Below, piece after piece: positions 53,211 to 62,156 of a stretch of 64,000 nucleotides of DNA (the stretch's first letter is position 1; each line of letters opens with the position of its first letter). Position numbers and translations under genes: made by a program. The stretch spans positions 443,193 to 507,192 of the forward strand of contig KB235926.1 of the NCBI GenBank assembly GCA_000332255.1, read 5' to 3'. Source of the stretch: a cyanobacterium PCC 7702. Its GTDB lineage: Bacteria; Cyanobacteriota; Cyanobacteriia; Cyanobacteriales; Nostocaceae. The notes beneath the pieces were generated by a model, which was given only the letters and a program-made list of their open reading frames with translations, searched no databases and was not told the DNA's origin.

Positions 53211-54341
53211 CTAACTATTAACCTCCTGTAGTCTCGAAGGTATCAGCCTATCCATCCACTTTTGGAGATAAACTCGATTCAGCCTTTGCTCCTCTGGATT
53301 TTTAGTATCTGCAGGATAAGGCATTAAACCTAAAATGGCAGCTGTGGTCACGCAGAACATCGACTTTTGGAAACTCATGCAAATTTGCACTCGCAAATCA
53401 TCTTCTCCTCGAGGACCGCGACGATAAATTTCATGCAAATACTCCGGTAGAAAATGACGCATGTCTTGCATTAATAAAGTAGGAGGAATACCTGCACCGC
53501 CAATTGGTAAGGGATCGGCATACAAAGCACCATACTGAAATCTCGCTTGATCCGGCGGTACTTGATAAGCTTGAGCGTTGAAGGAAACAGTACCGGGAAA
53601 AGGTGTTCCGCGAAAGAAAACTGCTTCTACATAGGGAACTGCCGTATCTGCAAGGAAGGTTAAACCAACACTGGCCGGAATAATCTCGTAAACTTGACCT
53701 CGAATTTTCACCGCATAGGTAATTGGCTTGTTGGCATTTGCCACTAAACCTGCTTTGATGTGATCTACAACCTGGGGAATGGATTTGATTTCACCTTGTT
53801 CGTAACGGTCTGATAAATTTAAAAATATATCAGCCATTACTCGCCAGAATTGTCCCAGTCCGCTGTAGCAAGCGGAAACTCGCAGCTGTTCGATTAAAAA
53901 ATCGGGAAAAAGTTGATTAATTCCCCTCATAATCGGATTGTTTTTAAATTTTGCTTGAATAACAGCTTGGGCTCTTTGTTGAAATTCTGGCGTGTCCAGA
54001 TATTTATCGAGACCTCCACCCCCATGCCAAAACATTGCTTTCATGCAATACTCGGCATACTCAAAATTGATGCGATCGTGAAACCAGTGGCGCAGTAGTT
54101 TTCGGAAGTTTATTTCTCCATTAAAGTATTTAAAAAACGGAAATAATACTAAAAATTGATGCTCGGCAATGTAAATCAGGTTTTTGGAATAGGCATCTAA
54201 AACTACGCCGTAGCTTTTCAAGATACCTACTACTTCTAACAAGTTTTCTGGGGTGTTGGGAACTAGGGTTCCTCCTGATTCAAGACGATGGATATACTCA
54301 GCCAAGGGGTGATTGGTAGGTTTGGGTTGAGCTGTTACCAT
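53211..54341 (-). CDS. chpY: CO2 hydration protein ChpY (CupA)
   Basis: A 376-residue member of the ChpX/ChpY (CupA/CupB) family, found only in cyanobacteria. In the NDH-1MS complexes it sits on the membrane arm and hydrates CO2 to bicarbonate, driven by electron transport. The whole sequence matches the family (WFHDRINFEYAEYCMKAMFWHGGGGLDKYLDTPEFQ, VYEIIPASVGLTFLADTAVPYVEAVFFRGTPFPGTV, MRHFLPEYLHEIYRRGPRGEDDLRVQICMSFQKSMFCVT). Start ATG 54341 has GGAG eight bases upstream. It is the third gene after ndhF3 and ndhD3, and the block is divergent from the ccm operon; this favours the low-CO2-inducible ChpY type. No cupS gene follows. Confidence 0.93.
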   Translation of the reverse strand: MVTAQPKPTNHPLAEYIHRLESGGTLVPNTPENLLEVVGILKSYGVVLDAYSKNLIYIAEHQFLVLFPFFKYFNGEINFRKLLRHWFHDRINFEYAEYCMKAMFWHGGGGLDKYLDTPEFQQRAQAVIQAKFKNNPIMRGINQLFPDFLIEQLRVSACYSGLGQFWRVMADIFLNLSDRYEQGEIKSIPQVVDHIKAGLVANANKPITYAVKIRGQVYEIIPASVGLTFLADTAVPYVEAVFFRGTPFPGTVSFNAQAYQVPPDQARFQYGALYADPLPIGGAGIPPTLLMQDMRHFLPEYLHEIYRRGPRGEDDLRVQICMSFQKSMFCVTTAAILGLMPYPADTKNPEEQRLNRVYLQKWMDRLIPSRLQEVNS

Positions 54342-54384
54342 TTTTATTCTCCACAAGGAACGGATGTGTATAGTAAGAAGAATT

Positions 54385-55941
54385 TTAATTTTGACCTTTT
54401 GTCTTGACGAAAGAAGTGTTGGCGATCCCGTTGGAAGCATTTAAGACCATGGTGGTAGTTGTTGCTTCTGTCCAATGTACTAACCACCTAGGCTGGATAC
54501 CAAGAACTACAATCAGCACCGCTAAAACGATCGCTGCAGCGCGATCGCTCCAGTAAACCCGTGGTAAATTCGTCACCTGGGCTGACAAGCGCCCGAAAAA
54601 GGCACGATTCATCAAAATTAAGAAGTAAACAGCTGTTAAACCCGTACCAATCATGCATAACAAAGTTTGGACGGGAAAGACTGCAAAACTGCTGCGAAAA
54701 ACCATAAATTCCGCAATAAATCCAAACATCCCTGGAATGCCAGCACTGGCCATTACACCCACTACCATCAAGCTGCCAATTACAGGCATTCCTCGCTCTG
54801 GGTTAAACAGTCCCCCGAGCACGTCTAAATCACGACTTCCAGCTTTTTTATACACAACTCCTACTAACAAAAATAGCAGCGCCGAAATCAAACCGTGGCT
54901 GAGCATTTGCATCACAGTTGCCAAAATGCTCAAAGGAGTGGCCGCTGCTGCAGCTAGCAGCACGTAACCCATGTGCCCGATGGAACTGTATGCCACCATT
55001 TTTTTCATGTCTTTTTGAGCTATAGCACAAGATGCTCCGTAAAGTACGCTTACTACAGCCCAAATTGCTAAAAACGGAGCAACATAAGTCCAGGCTTGCG
55101 GTAACAAGTACAAACCAAAGCGAATTAAACCGTAAGTTCCTAGCTTCAGCAATACTCCCGCTAAAAGTACCGAAATCGGTGTAGAAGCTTCCACGTGAGC
55201 ATCTGGTAGCCATGTGTGGAAGGGGACCAAAGGAATTTTAATGCCAAAACCAATTAAAATTCCTACCAGCAGCAAAATTTGGGTTGCTAAAGGTACAGCA
55301 GATGTATCCAAGGTCTTGAGTGCAAAGCTGGGAGCACCGCTCAGCCATACCAACCCAAGAAAACTTGCCAAAATCAAAATTCCAGAAACAGCAGTGTATA
55401 TTAAAAATTTCGTCGCCGCGTAACCCCGCTTTTGACCGCCCCAAATGGCAATCAGTAAATATAGGGGAATTAGTTCCAGTTCGTAAAATAGGAAAAATAG
55501 CAGCAAATCCTGGGCTAAAAATGCTCCGGTTACCGCGGCGTTTAACAGTAGTATCAAAGAATAGTAAAATCGCGGCCGTTGCAGATCTTCGTCGCTGCTG
55601 TAGATGGCAATGCAAGTTAAAAGCCCGTTTAAAAGTACTAAGGGCAAAGACAAACCATCTACTCCCAGGTTATAACTTAGACCCAAAGCATCTATCCAAG
55701 GCAGGAATTCGCTAAATTGTTGGTTTGCTACTGTGACGTCAAACCTACTGGTTAAAATAATCGCCCACAAGAAAGTAAGGCTTGCAAATACGAAAGCCAC
55801 GCGGCGTAGACGCGCTCTAATGCCATCCGGCACGCTACGCGACCGCGGCTTCTCGGAGAGTGGAAGTTTAGTTCTGCCCAAGGGCAAAAAATTAATTGTT
55901 ACCGCGCCTAACAAAGGTAGCAAAATCAAAGCACTGAGCAT
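54385..55941 (-). CDS. ndhD3: NDH-1 subunit NdhD3 (CO2-uptake type)
   Basis: A 518-residue proton-pumping antiporter-like subunit with about 14 membrane spans. Family motifs include LFFLFYELELIPLYLLIAIWGG, KFLIYTAVSGILILASFL, PLVPFHTWLPDAHVEA and KKMVAYSSIGHMGYVLLAAA. It works with NdhF3 and ChpY in CO2 uptake rather than in the respiratory complex. Between spans one and two residues 29-47 (SEKPRSRSVPDGIRARLRR) look foreign and coincide with a dispersed repeat in the DNA. The assignment to D3 rather than D4 rests on the gene order next to chpY and the ccm operon. It follows ndhF3 by 62 bases and precedes chpY by 43. Confidence 0.92.
   Translation of the reverse strand: MLSALILLPLLGAVTINFLPLGRTKLPLSEKPRSRSVPDGIRARLRRVAFVFASLTFLWAIILTSRFDVTVANQQFSEFLPWIDALGLSYNLGVDGLSLPLVLLNGLLTCIAIYSSDEDLQRPRFYYSLILLLNAAVTGAFLAQDLLLFFLFYELELIPLYLLIAIWGGQKRGYAATKFLIYTAVSGILILASFLGLVWLSGAPSFALKTLDTSAVPLATQILLLVGILIGFGIKIPLVPFHTWLPDAHVEASTPISVLLAGVLLKLGTYGLIRFGLYLLPQAWTYVAPFLAIWAVVSVLYGASCAIAQKDMKKMVAYSSIGHMGYVLLAAAAATPLSILATVMQMLSHGLISALLFLLVGVVYKKAGSRDLDVLGGLFNPERGMPVIGSLMVVGVMASAGIPGMFGFIAEFMVFRSSFAVFPVQTLLCMIGTGLTAVYFLILMNRAFFGRLSAQVTNLPRVYWSDRAAAIVLAVLIVVLGIQPRWLVHWTEATTTTMVLNASNGIANTSFVKTKGQN
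55801..55857. repeat. Small dispersed repeat inside ndhD3
   Basis: On the minus strand this stretch contains GCGTAGCGTGCCGGATGGCA and a segment ending GCGCGTCTACGCCGCG, GC-rich and palindromic, quite unlike the surrounding membrane-protein coding sequence. Its style (GCGTAGCG, GTCTACGC, TTCTCCGAGAAGCC nearby) is that of the small dispersed repeats known from Nostoc-type genomes. It is in frame and adds about 19 hydrophilic, basic residues to a loop of NdhD3. I recognise the style by eye; copies elsewhere in the genome are not checked. Confidence 0.65.
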
Positions 55942-56003
55942 AGTAACTAAAAATTAGGTATGAAAAACTGGGGCAAGAACGACGCTTAGCAAGTAGAAAA
56001 TAA

Positions 56004-57860
56004 CTAAAAAGGTAAATTTGCCAGCAAACCTAATGACCAACTAATGAAGAAACCAAGGATGCTGATACCGATGAGGATAGTCAAGACATATCCTTGAGAT
56101 TGACCGGAAATACTATACTTCAGGCTTTGTCCGCCAAACATGGTTGCAAATCCGACCAAGTTCACTAAGCCGTCTACCAAATAGCGATCGCTCCAAGCTG
56201 AAACTCTAGACAGCAGCGCTACTGCCTTGACCACCGTCACTCGATAAACTTGGTCAATGTAAAAGTCATATCCCAACAAATCTTGCACAAATCTCCAAGC
56301 CAAAATTCTGGAACGCGACCAAGCTTTGTGTAAATATATTGTCGAGCCGATGGCTACTCCTGATAAAGTAGACAAAACTAAAATTGATACCACAAACCAA
56401 TTAATGCTCTCCCAAGTTGGCAGCAAATACCACTGCTGTAACATCACGGGTACTAACAAATTCACTACTATCAGGCATACCATTGGAAATGCCATAAAAG
56501 CCTGAACTTCTGGGGCGCGACGGGTCTTTTGCTGTGGCTCACCCCAAAATACTAACCGAAATACCCGCGTTAAATTCAATGCTGTTAAACCGTTAACCAG
56601 CACCAACACCCACAACACCCAAGGAGTCAACACCACTAAACCGTCAGACCAAGAAAGCATGGCCCAAAAGCTTCCTAAAGGTAGCAGGGAAACCATTCCT
56701 GCAGCACCGACAACAAAAGCAGAAGTAGTCGCTGGCATGCGCGACCACAAACCACCCATTTCCGTTAAATCCTGGGTAGTGGTGGTGTAAATTACTGAAC
56801 CAGCACTCATAAATAGCAGCGCTTTGGCAATGGCATGGGTAAACAGCAAAATCAAAGCTACTCCTCCTTGCTGCAAGCCCACCGCCAAAAACACCAACCC
56901 CAAGTATGCACTTGTGGAATGAGATAAAGCACGCTTGATATCGGTTTGAGCAATAGATACCAAAGAAGCGCCGATCGCCGTTAAAGTTCCCATAATTATC
57001 AAGGCTTGCAATGCCAACGGCGATAGAGCTAAAATTGGTTGCATTTTATACAAAACGTATGCCCCCCCAGCTACTACCATTGAGTTTCGCAACACAGAAG
57101 CTGGGTTGGGTCCTTCCATTGCCTCATCCAACCACAAATGTAAGGGAAATTGAGCGCATTTTCCCGCCGGACCCGCTATTAGGGCTAATCCTAGCAAATT
57201 TGCTGTTAAAGGACTCAGTTGCGCTGTTTGTGCCCATTCATACAAATCAGAAAAGGTCAAACTACCTGCTTTAGTGGAAAGAGTTACTACTCCCATCAAC
57301 AGCAGCAAATCTCCCACGCGCTTGGTCAAAAAAGCATCTCGCGCTGCTGTCACTACCAATGGTTGAGCATACCAAAATCCCACCAGCAAGTAAGTGGAAA
57401 GCGTCAGCATCTCTAATAAAGAATAGCTCAAAAATAACGAGTCGCTGATAGCTAAACCACTAAGTGCTGCTTCAAAAAATCCCATCAAGCCAAAGAACCG
57501 GGCTAATGCCCAATCCTTTTCCATATATCCTAAAGCATAAATTTGTGCTAGTAAACTTAATCCTGCTATTAAAACTGTTGCTCCTACACTGATTGGTGAA
57601 ATTTCTAAAGCAAAATCTATCTGCAAATCCGCAGCACTAAACCACGTAATGACAAAATTTTCTGGTTCTCTATCCCAAATGTCTTTAAAGACTAATAAAC
57701 TGTGAACAAAACCTAGAATTGTTGTCAGTATGTTGACATAAGCTGCTGGCCTTGGCCCTGTACGCCGGATTATACCCGTTGCCCAAGGCAAAGTCAGCAA
57801 AGACCCTAATAAGCTATAAAACGGTATCCACCAAGTTGTTGAGAACAGAAATTGATTCAT
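56004..57860 (-). CDS. ndhF3: NDH-1 subunit NdhF3 (CO2-uptake type)
   Basis: A 618-residue antiporter-like membrane subunit, first gene of the CO2-uptake operon. It has the NuoL/NdhF core (DSLFLSYSLLEMLTLSTYLLVGFWY, AGPAGKCAQFPLHLWLDEAMEGPNPASVLRNSMVVAGGAYVLYKM, TDIKRALSHSTSAYLGLVFLAVGLQQGG) and a long C-terminal helix region that runs along the membrane arm. With NdhD3 it forms the distal part of NDH-1MS, on which ChpY sits. AGGGA lies about nine bases before ATG 57860. It starts 600 bases from the divergent ccmK2 and is expected to be induced at low CO2 by a LysR regulator. Confidence 0.93.
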   Translation of the reverse strand: MNQFLFSTTWWIPFYSLLGSLLTLPWATGIIRRTGPRPAAYVNILTTILGFVHSLLVFKDIWDREPENFVITWFSAADLQIDFALEISPISVGATVLIAGLSLLAQIYALGYMEKDWALARFFGLMGFFEAALSGLAISDSLFLSYSLLEMLTLSTYLLVGFWYAQPLVVTAARDAFLTKRVGDLLLLMGVVTLSTKAGSLTFSDLYEWAQTAQLSPLTANLLGLALIAGPAGKCAQFPLHLWLDEAMEGPNPASVLRNSMVVAGGAYVLYKMQPILALSPLALQALIIMGTLTAIGASLVSIAQTDIKRALSHSTSAYLGLVFLAVGLQQGGVALILLFTHAIAKALLFMSAGSVIYTTTTQDLTEMGGLWSRMPATTSAFVVGAAGMVSLLPLGSFWAMLSWSDGLVVLTPWVLWVLVLVNGLTALNLTRVFRLVFWGEPQQKTRRAPEVQAFMAFPMVCLIVVNLLVPVMLQQWYLLPTWESINWFVVSILVLSTLSGVAIGSTIYLHKAWSRSRILAWRFVQDLLGYDFYIDQVYRVTVVKAVALLSRVSAWSDRYLVDGLVNLVGFATMFGGQSLKYSISGQSQGYVLTILIGISILGFFISWSLGLLANLPF

Positions 57861-58461
57861 TTAATTTTCCCTTGATGTGTCGGTTGGTAATTATTTTTCT
57901 TATTAAATCAACATTAAATAAATTTAAATTTGTAGTAATTAGTATGATTTGAAGATAGAGAAAACTGTCATTTTCTCCCCAAATCATGCTTTGCTGTTTC
58001 TATGCTAACCTCCGTTGGTTGGCTTAAATTTATGATTGCGAAAACAGCTATTAATGTTTATTATAATAAAAACTTATACTACTTCCCAAGAAATATTCTG
58101 CACCAATGAAGATTATGGGGGAAGTACTAACCTATCACTGCTACAGAGCTTGCTGCTTCCCGTCGCTAAAGAATTTGTTTCTGTATGAACTTGTGTCAGC
58201 CTAATGTAATAAAGAAATTATAAAACAGAAGTAGCTACTCTAGGAATCCATGAAGAAAAGTAGAGCAAGATGTACCTATAAAAAAATATTAAGTTTTTTT
58301 AAAGTATTTAATTATAAACTATTATACTAATTTATATTGTCAGGGGCGCCAAGCTTTCCTATGCTTAATTTGAGAACAGTAAATTAGCTCAAGATGAGCA
58401 TCCCCGTCAAAAAATTTCTAGGAAAAAGTACTAATCGCATTTACGGTTTAGGAGTTCTGCG
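57861..58461. other. Divergent ndhF3/ccmK2 regulatory region
   Basis: Six hundred bases without a gene between two carbon-uptake operons transcribed in opposite directions. It is AT-rich and contains a nested dyad (57944-57987, separate entry), a perfect 14-base palindrome TTTATTATAATAAA at 58057-58070 and, just before ccmK2, TTAGGAGTTCTGCG with AGGAG as ribosome binding site. The length is large enough for promoters and operators of both operons plus leader RNAs. The LysR gene at the right edge is the obvious candidate regulator. Exact promoters cannot be fixed by eye. Confidence 0.6.
57944..57987. promoter_or_regulatory. Nested dyad upstream of ndhF3
   Basis: Two perfect inverted pairs are nested: ATGATTTG (57944-57951) with CAAATCAT (57980-57987), and GAGAAAA (57958-57964) with TTTTCTC (57971-57977). 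It lies 84 bases upstream of the ndhF3 ATG, so it is either an operator for a dimeric regulator such as a LysR protein or a hairpin in the ndhF3 leader RNA. Confidence 0.55.
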
Positions 58462-58770
58462 ATGCCTATTGCAGTTGGAATGATTGAAACAAAAGGTTTT
58501 CCCGCGGTGGTGGAAGCTGCTGATGCTATGGTGAAAGCTGCTCGCGTTACCTTGGTCGGCTACGAAAAAATTGGCAGTGCTAGGGTGACAGTTATCGTTC
58601 GAGGAGACGTTTCCGAAGTGCAAGCTTCAGTAGCAGCGGGAGTAGAAGCAGCCAGAAGAGTAAACGGTGGTGAAGTGGTATCTACTCACATTATTGCTCG
58701 TCCTCACGAGAACTTAGAATACGTCTTGCCCATTCGCTATACCGAAGCTGTGGAACAGTTTCGTACCTAG
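58462..58770 (+). CDS. ccmK2: Carboxysome shell hexamer protein CcmK2
   Basis: A 102-residue BMC-domain protein, a major facet tile of the beta-carboxysome shell. The whole sequence fits ([61 protein letters not shown], then [18 protein letters not shown]). The KIGS loop lines the hexamer pore. AGGAG stands eight bases before the ATG. It heads the operon ccmK2-K1-L-M-N-O. The shorter copy in first place corresponds to CcmK2 in other cyanobacteria. A hairpin separates it from ccmK1. Confidence 0.97.
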   Translation: MPIAVGMIETKGFPAVVEAADAMVKAARVTLVGYEKIGSARVTVIVRGDVSEVQASVAAGVEAARRVNGGEVVSTHIIARPHENLEYVLPIRYTEAVEQFRT

Positions 58771-58778
58771 GCAAGCTC

Positions 58779-58816
58779 AGGCAACATCAAACACGTTTCA
58801 AATAACGGGGTTGCCT
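58779..58816 (+). terminator. Attenuator-like hairpin between ccmK2 and ccmK1
   Basis: AGGCAAC (58779-58785) pairs with GTTGCCT (58810-58816) around a 24-base loop, followed by TCTTG. It lies 8 bases after the ccmK2 stop. The T-run is weak, so partial termination or protection of the ccmK2 3' end is more likely than a full stop. Confidence 0.5.
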
Positions 58817-58883
58817 TCTTGTAGCTAACTTTGCTTGTGTTCGTCAATTTGTTGGTTGGAAGCTTCTTACGGAATAAAAAAAT

Positions 58884-59228
58884 ATGTCAATTGCAGTAGG
58901 AATGGTAGAAACGCTTGGCTTTCCCGCGGTGGTGGAAGCTGCTGATGCAATGGTGAAAGCCGCTCGCGTCACCTTGGTTGGTTACGAGAAAATCGGTAGC
59001 GGCCGCGTTACCGTGATCGTGCGGGGAGATGTCTCAGAAGTGCAGGCTTCGGTCGCGGCGGGAATTGAATCAGTCAAGCGAGTTAATGGCGGACTGGTGC
59101 TGTCTACTCATATTATTGCCCGTCCTCACGAAAATCTAGAATACGTTCTGCCGATTCGCTATACCGAAGACGTAGAACAGTTCCGCGAAAACGTGAACGC
59201 GATTCGTCCTTTTGGCAGAAGACCGTAA
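58884..59228 (+). CDS. ccmK1: Carboxysome shell hexamer protein CcmK1
   Basis: A 114-residue BMC protein nearly identical to CcmK2 over the domain (shared [27 protein letters not shown]), with a C-terminal extension of about a dozen residues ([15 protein letters not shown]) that marks CcmK1. It forms hexameric facet tiles and may mix with CcmK2. The DNA of the two genes is also similar over long stretches, showing recent duplication or gene conversion. It lies 113 bases after ccmK2 and 6 bases before ccmL. Confidence 0.97.
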   Translation: MSIAVGMVETLGFPAVVEAADAMVKAARVTLVGYEKIGSGRVTVIVRGDVSEVQASVAAGIESVKRVNGGLVLSTHIIARPHENLEYVLPIRYTEDVEQFRENVNAIRPFGRRP

Positions 59229-59234
59229 AGTACA

Positions 59235-59534
59235 ATGCGAATCGCTAAAGTACGCGGCACAGTAGTTAGCACTCAAAAAGAGCCAAGTCTTAGAGGTGTC
59301 AAACTACTGTTGCTGCAATTGGTAGATGAACAAGGAGGCCTTCTACCGGAATACGAGGTAGCTGCTGATAGTGTGGGTGCGGGAGTGGATGAATGGGTTC
59401 TTGTCAGTCGCGGCAGTGCTGCTCGTCAAATTCTTGGTAACGAGCAGCGTCCGGTAGATGCAGCAGTAGTGGCGATTATAGACACGATTTATGTTGAAGA
59501 TCGCCTAATTTATAGCAAAAAAAATCAAGTTTGA
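59235..59534 (+). CDS. ccmL: Carboxysome vertex protein CcmL
   Basis: A 99-residue EutN/CcmL-type protein that forms pentamers closing the twelve vertices of the carboxysome. It starts MRIAKVRGTVVSTQKEPSLRGVKLLLLQ and contains DSVGAGVDEWVLVSRGSAAR, the pentamer interface and pore segment, and DAAVVAIIDTI. It follows ccmK1 by six bases, so translation is probably coupled. Length is standard. Confidence 0.97.
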   Translation: MRIAKVRGTVVSTQKEPSLRGVKLLLLQLVDEQGGLLPEYEVAADSVGAGVDEWVLVSRGSAARQILGNEQRPVDAAVVAIIDTIYVEDRLIYSKKNQV

Positions 59535-59616
59535 TAGAAATTTGTTAATGGTTAATAGCTGATAGCTAATGCCGATTAACAATTAGCGATGAATAGTTCT
59601 GAGGAGGAATCTCGCA

Positions 59617-61269
59617 ATGGCAGTCCGCAATATCGCGGAGGCGGCTCCCCCAACCCCGTGGTCAAAGAATTTAGCTCAACCAACTATCCATCCGTCAGCC
59701 TTTGTACATTCTTTTTCCAATATTATTGGAGATGTACGGATAGAGGCAAATGTGATAGTTGCACCCGGTACTTCTATTCGGGCTGATGAGGGAACACCTT
59801 TTTATATTGGTGAAAACACCAATATCCAAGATGGTGTAGTAATTCACGGTTTGGAGAAGGGTCGCGTTATTGGCGATGACCAAAAACAATACTCGGTGTG
59901 GATTGGGAAAAATGCCTGCATCACTCACATGGCTTTAATTCACGGTCCGTCTTATGTGGGCGATAACTGTTTTATCGGTTTTCGTTCTACGGTATTTAAT
60001 GCCAGGGTGGGAGCAGGATGCATCGTCATGATGCACGCTTTAATTCAAGATGTGGAAATTCCTCCTGGTAAATATGTACCTTCAGGAGCAATTATTACTA
60101 CCCAGCAGCAAGCGGATCGCTTGCCAGACGTGCAAGCAGAAGATATGCAATTTGCTCATCACGTAGTTGGTATCAATCAAGCACTGCGAGCAGGCTACTT
60201 GTGCGCTGCCGACAGCAAATGTATTAGAACCATTCGTGATGAATTAGAGCAATCTTATCAAAATAATGGTATTAATGGATCGCAAAGGAGCAGTGAGGTG
60301 TCTAGCAGTAGCTTGAGTGCGGAAACAGTAGAGCAATTGCGCTATCTGTTAGAGCAAGGATATAAAATCGGTACAGAACACGTGGACGCACGACGGTTCC
60401 GTACAGGTTCTTGGACAAGTTGCAAGCCGATCGAAGCTAGATCCTTAGGTGAAGCAATTTCAGCACTGGAAGGTTGCTTGGCAGAGCATGCTGGTGAGTA
60501 TGTTCGTCTGTTTGGCATTGATAAAAGCAAACGACGCGTACTGGAGACAATTATTCAACGCCCTGATGGTACAGTCAAAGCACCTGCGACCTTTAAAGCT
60601 CCTTCTACCAGCAGTTCCGGTTATGCAAGCAGCAGCTACAACAGCAATGGTAGCAGTAAACTCAGTAACGAGACAATAGAGCAAATTCGTCAGTTACTGG
60701 CAAGCGGTTACAAAATTGGTACGGAACACGTAGACGAGCGGCGATTCCGCACCGGTTCCTGGCAAAGCTGCAAACCAATCGATGCAAATTCTACCAATGA
60801 GGTAGTAGCTGCGCTAGAAGATTGTATGAATAACCATCAAGGTGAGTACGTCCGCTTGATTGGAATCGATCCGAAAGCGAAGCGCCGCGTGCTGGAAACC
60901 ATTATCCAACGTCCCAACGGTCCGGTTTCTGTATCTGGGAATGAGAAATCCTCCTTTGGTGGTGCAGGTGCTTCTAGCTCGAGAACAACTGGTGCAGCTG
61001 TGAGCACGAAATTAAGTTCTGAAGTAGTAGAACAGCTGCAGCAACTTTTGGCTGGCGGATATAAAATTAGTGCCGAGCACGTAGACCAACGACGCTTCCG
61101 AACCGGTTCTTGGAGTAGCTGCGGTCAAATCCAAGCTAATAACATCAAAGAAGCGATCGCCGCTTTGGAAGCATTCCTCGCTGAGTATAAAGGCGAGTAC
61201 GTACGCCTGATCGGCATCGACCCCAAAGCGAAGCGTCGGGTATTAGAAACAATTATTCAACGTCCGTAA
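59617..61269 (+). CDS. ccmM: Carboxysome scaffold CcmM with three Rubisco-small-subunit-like domains
   Basis: A 550-residue organiser of beta-carboxysomes. Residues about 20-210 form a left-handed beta-helix of the gamma-carbonic-anhydrase type (IHG...[15 protein letters not shown] metal-site region), which binds CcmN and CcaA/shell. Three Rubisco-small-subunit-like domains follow at about 228-318, 348-437 and 464-550, joined by Ser/Gly-rich linkers; each contains RRFRTGSW and [11 protein letters not shown]. They bind Rubisco and condense it. The first two keep both redox Cys (269/287 and 385/403); the third has only Cys502. GAGGAGG precedes the ATG. An internal start at 60298 should give the short isoform. 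Confidence 0.97.
   Translation: MAVRNIAEAAPPTPWSKNLAQPTIHPSAFVHSFSNIIGDVRIEANVIVAPGTSIRADEGTPFYIGENTNIQDGVVIHGLEKGRVIGDDQKQYSVWIGKNACITHMALIHGPSYVGDNCFIGFRSTVFNARVGAGCIVMMHALIQDVEIPPGKYVPSGAIITTQQQADRLPDVQAEDMQFAHHVVGINQALRAGYLCAADSKCIRTIRDELEQSYQNNGINGSQRSSEVSSSSLSAETVEQLRYLLEQGYKIGTEHVDARRFRTGSWTSCKPIEARSLGEAISALEGCLAEHAGEYVRLFGIDKSKRRVLETIIQRPDGTVKAPATFKAPSTSSSGYASSSYNSNGSSKLSNETIEQIRQLLASGYKIGTEHVDERRFRTGSWQSCKPIDANSTNEVVAALEDCMNNHQGEYVRLIGIDPKAKRRVLETIIQRPNGPVSVSGNEKSSFGGAGASSSRTTGAAVSTKLSSEVVEQLQQLLAGGYKISAEHVDQRRFRTGSWSSCGQIQANNIKEAIAALEAFLAEYKGEYVRLIGIDPKAKRRVLETIIQRP
60284..60300 (+). promoter_or_regulatory. Internal ribosome binding site and GTG for short CcmM
   Basis: AAAGGAG (60284-60290) stands seven bases before an in-frame GTG (60298-60300), codon 228 of ccmM, exactly at the end of the carbonic-anhydrase-like part. 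Initiation here gives a 323-residue protein of about 35 kDa with only the three Rubisco-binding domains. An internal GTG start producing such a short form is known for CcmM of Synechococcus. Confidence 0.8.
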
Positions 61270-61347
61270 CAAGGAAACAGGGTAGCCTGTGACCTTTTAG
61301 CTGTCACATTGCTGACATTTATTCCGGCTTCTGAGGTTAAAATTTCC

Positions 61348-62037
61348 ATGTCTTTGCCGCCACTGCGCCTGGGTCATAACTTCGATGTTTACATCAGTGG
61401 CGAGGTGATCGTTCATCCCAGTGCGGTTATTGCGCCCGGGACCATCCTCCAAGCGGCTCCAAATAGCAAAATTATTATTGGTTCAGGGGTTTGTATTGGT
61501 ATGGGGTCTATCCTCAAGGTCCATGAAGGAACCTTAGAAGTAGAATCGGGAGCAAACCTAGGAGCCGGTTTGCTGATGATCGGTCAAGGCAAAATTGGCG
61601 CCAACGCTTGTATTGGTTCGGCGACAACTATTTTTAACTGTTCTGTAGCACCGGGACAAGTAGTTCCTCCTGGTTCCATTTTGGGAGACACTAGTCGCCA
61701 AGTTCTTCTTGACTCGACTGGTGTTCCCCACAGTCCAAAACCACCAGCATCTGCTGGCAACAATCCTACCTCTGCAAGTGGAATCTGGAACGCCAACAAT
61801 GGGGGAAATACTAGGGATGGAAAACATAACGCTTCCAATCCCGCCTTTACTCAACCCAGTTCGGAAGCGATCGCCCAACAGCCTCCCCAAGACCAGTACA
61901 AACAAGAACCTGTCACTGAATCCACTTCCATCGGTACTCACATCTACGGACAACAAAGCATCCAAAAGCTACTAATTACGCTGTTTCCCCACAGGCAATC
62001 CTTGAATCAACCAAACTCTGACGAGCAGTCCGAATAA
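61348..62037 (+). CDS. ccmN: Carboxysome assembly protein CcmN
   Basis: A 229-residue adaptor between the Rubisco-CcmM core and the shell. The N-terminal half is a left-handed beta-helix of hexapeptide repeats (VIVHPSAVIAPGTILQAAPNSKIIIGSGVCIGMGS), which binds CcmM. A Pro/Ser/Asn-rich linker follows, then the C-terminal encapsulation peptide THIYGQQSIQKLLITLFP, an amphipathic helix that recruits CcmK2. Start ATG 61348 is preceded by GAGGT; the TTG at 61309 is less likely. It follows ccmM by 78 bases. Confidence 0.95.
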   Translation: MSLPPLRLGHNFDVYISGEVIVHPSAVIAPGTILQAAPNSKIIIGSGVCIGMGSILKVHEGTLEVESGANLGAGLLMIGQGKIGANACIGSATTIFNCSVAPGQVVPPGSILGDTSRQVLLDSTGVPHSPKPPASAGNNPTSASGIWNANNGGNTRDGKHNASNPAFTQPSSEAIAQQPPQDQYKQEPVTESTSIGTHIYGQQSIQKLLITLFPHRQSLNQPNSDEQSE

Positions 62038-62156
62038 ATGTTAATTGTAAGTTGTCACCTATAGTAGGAAGCAGTAACCAGGAAGTATGAAGTATTTTTT
62101 TCCTTAAGACTTCATCCTTCTTTCTATTCTTCCTTTGACAATCCCGGAGAATTTAC

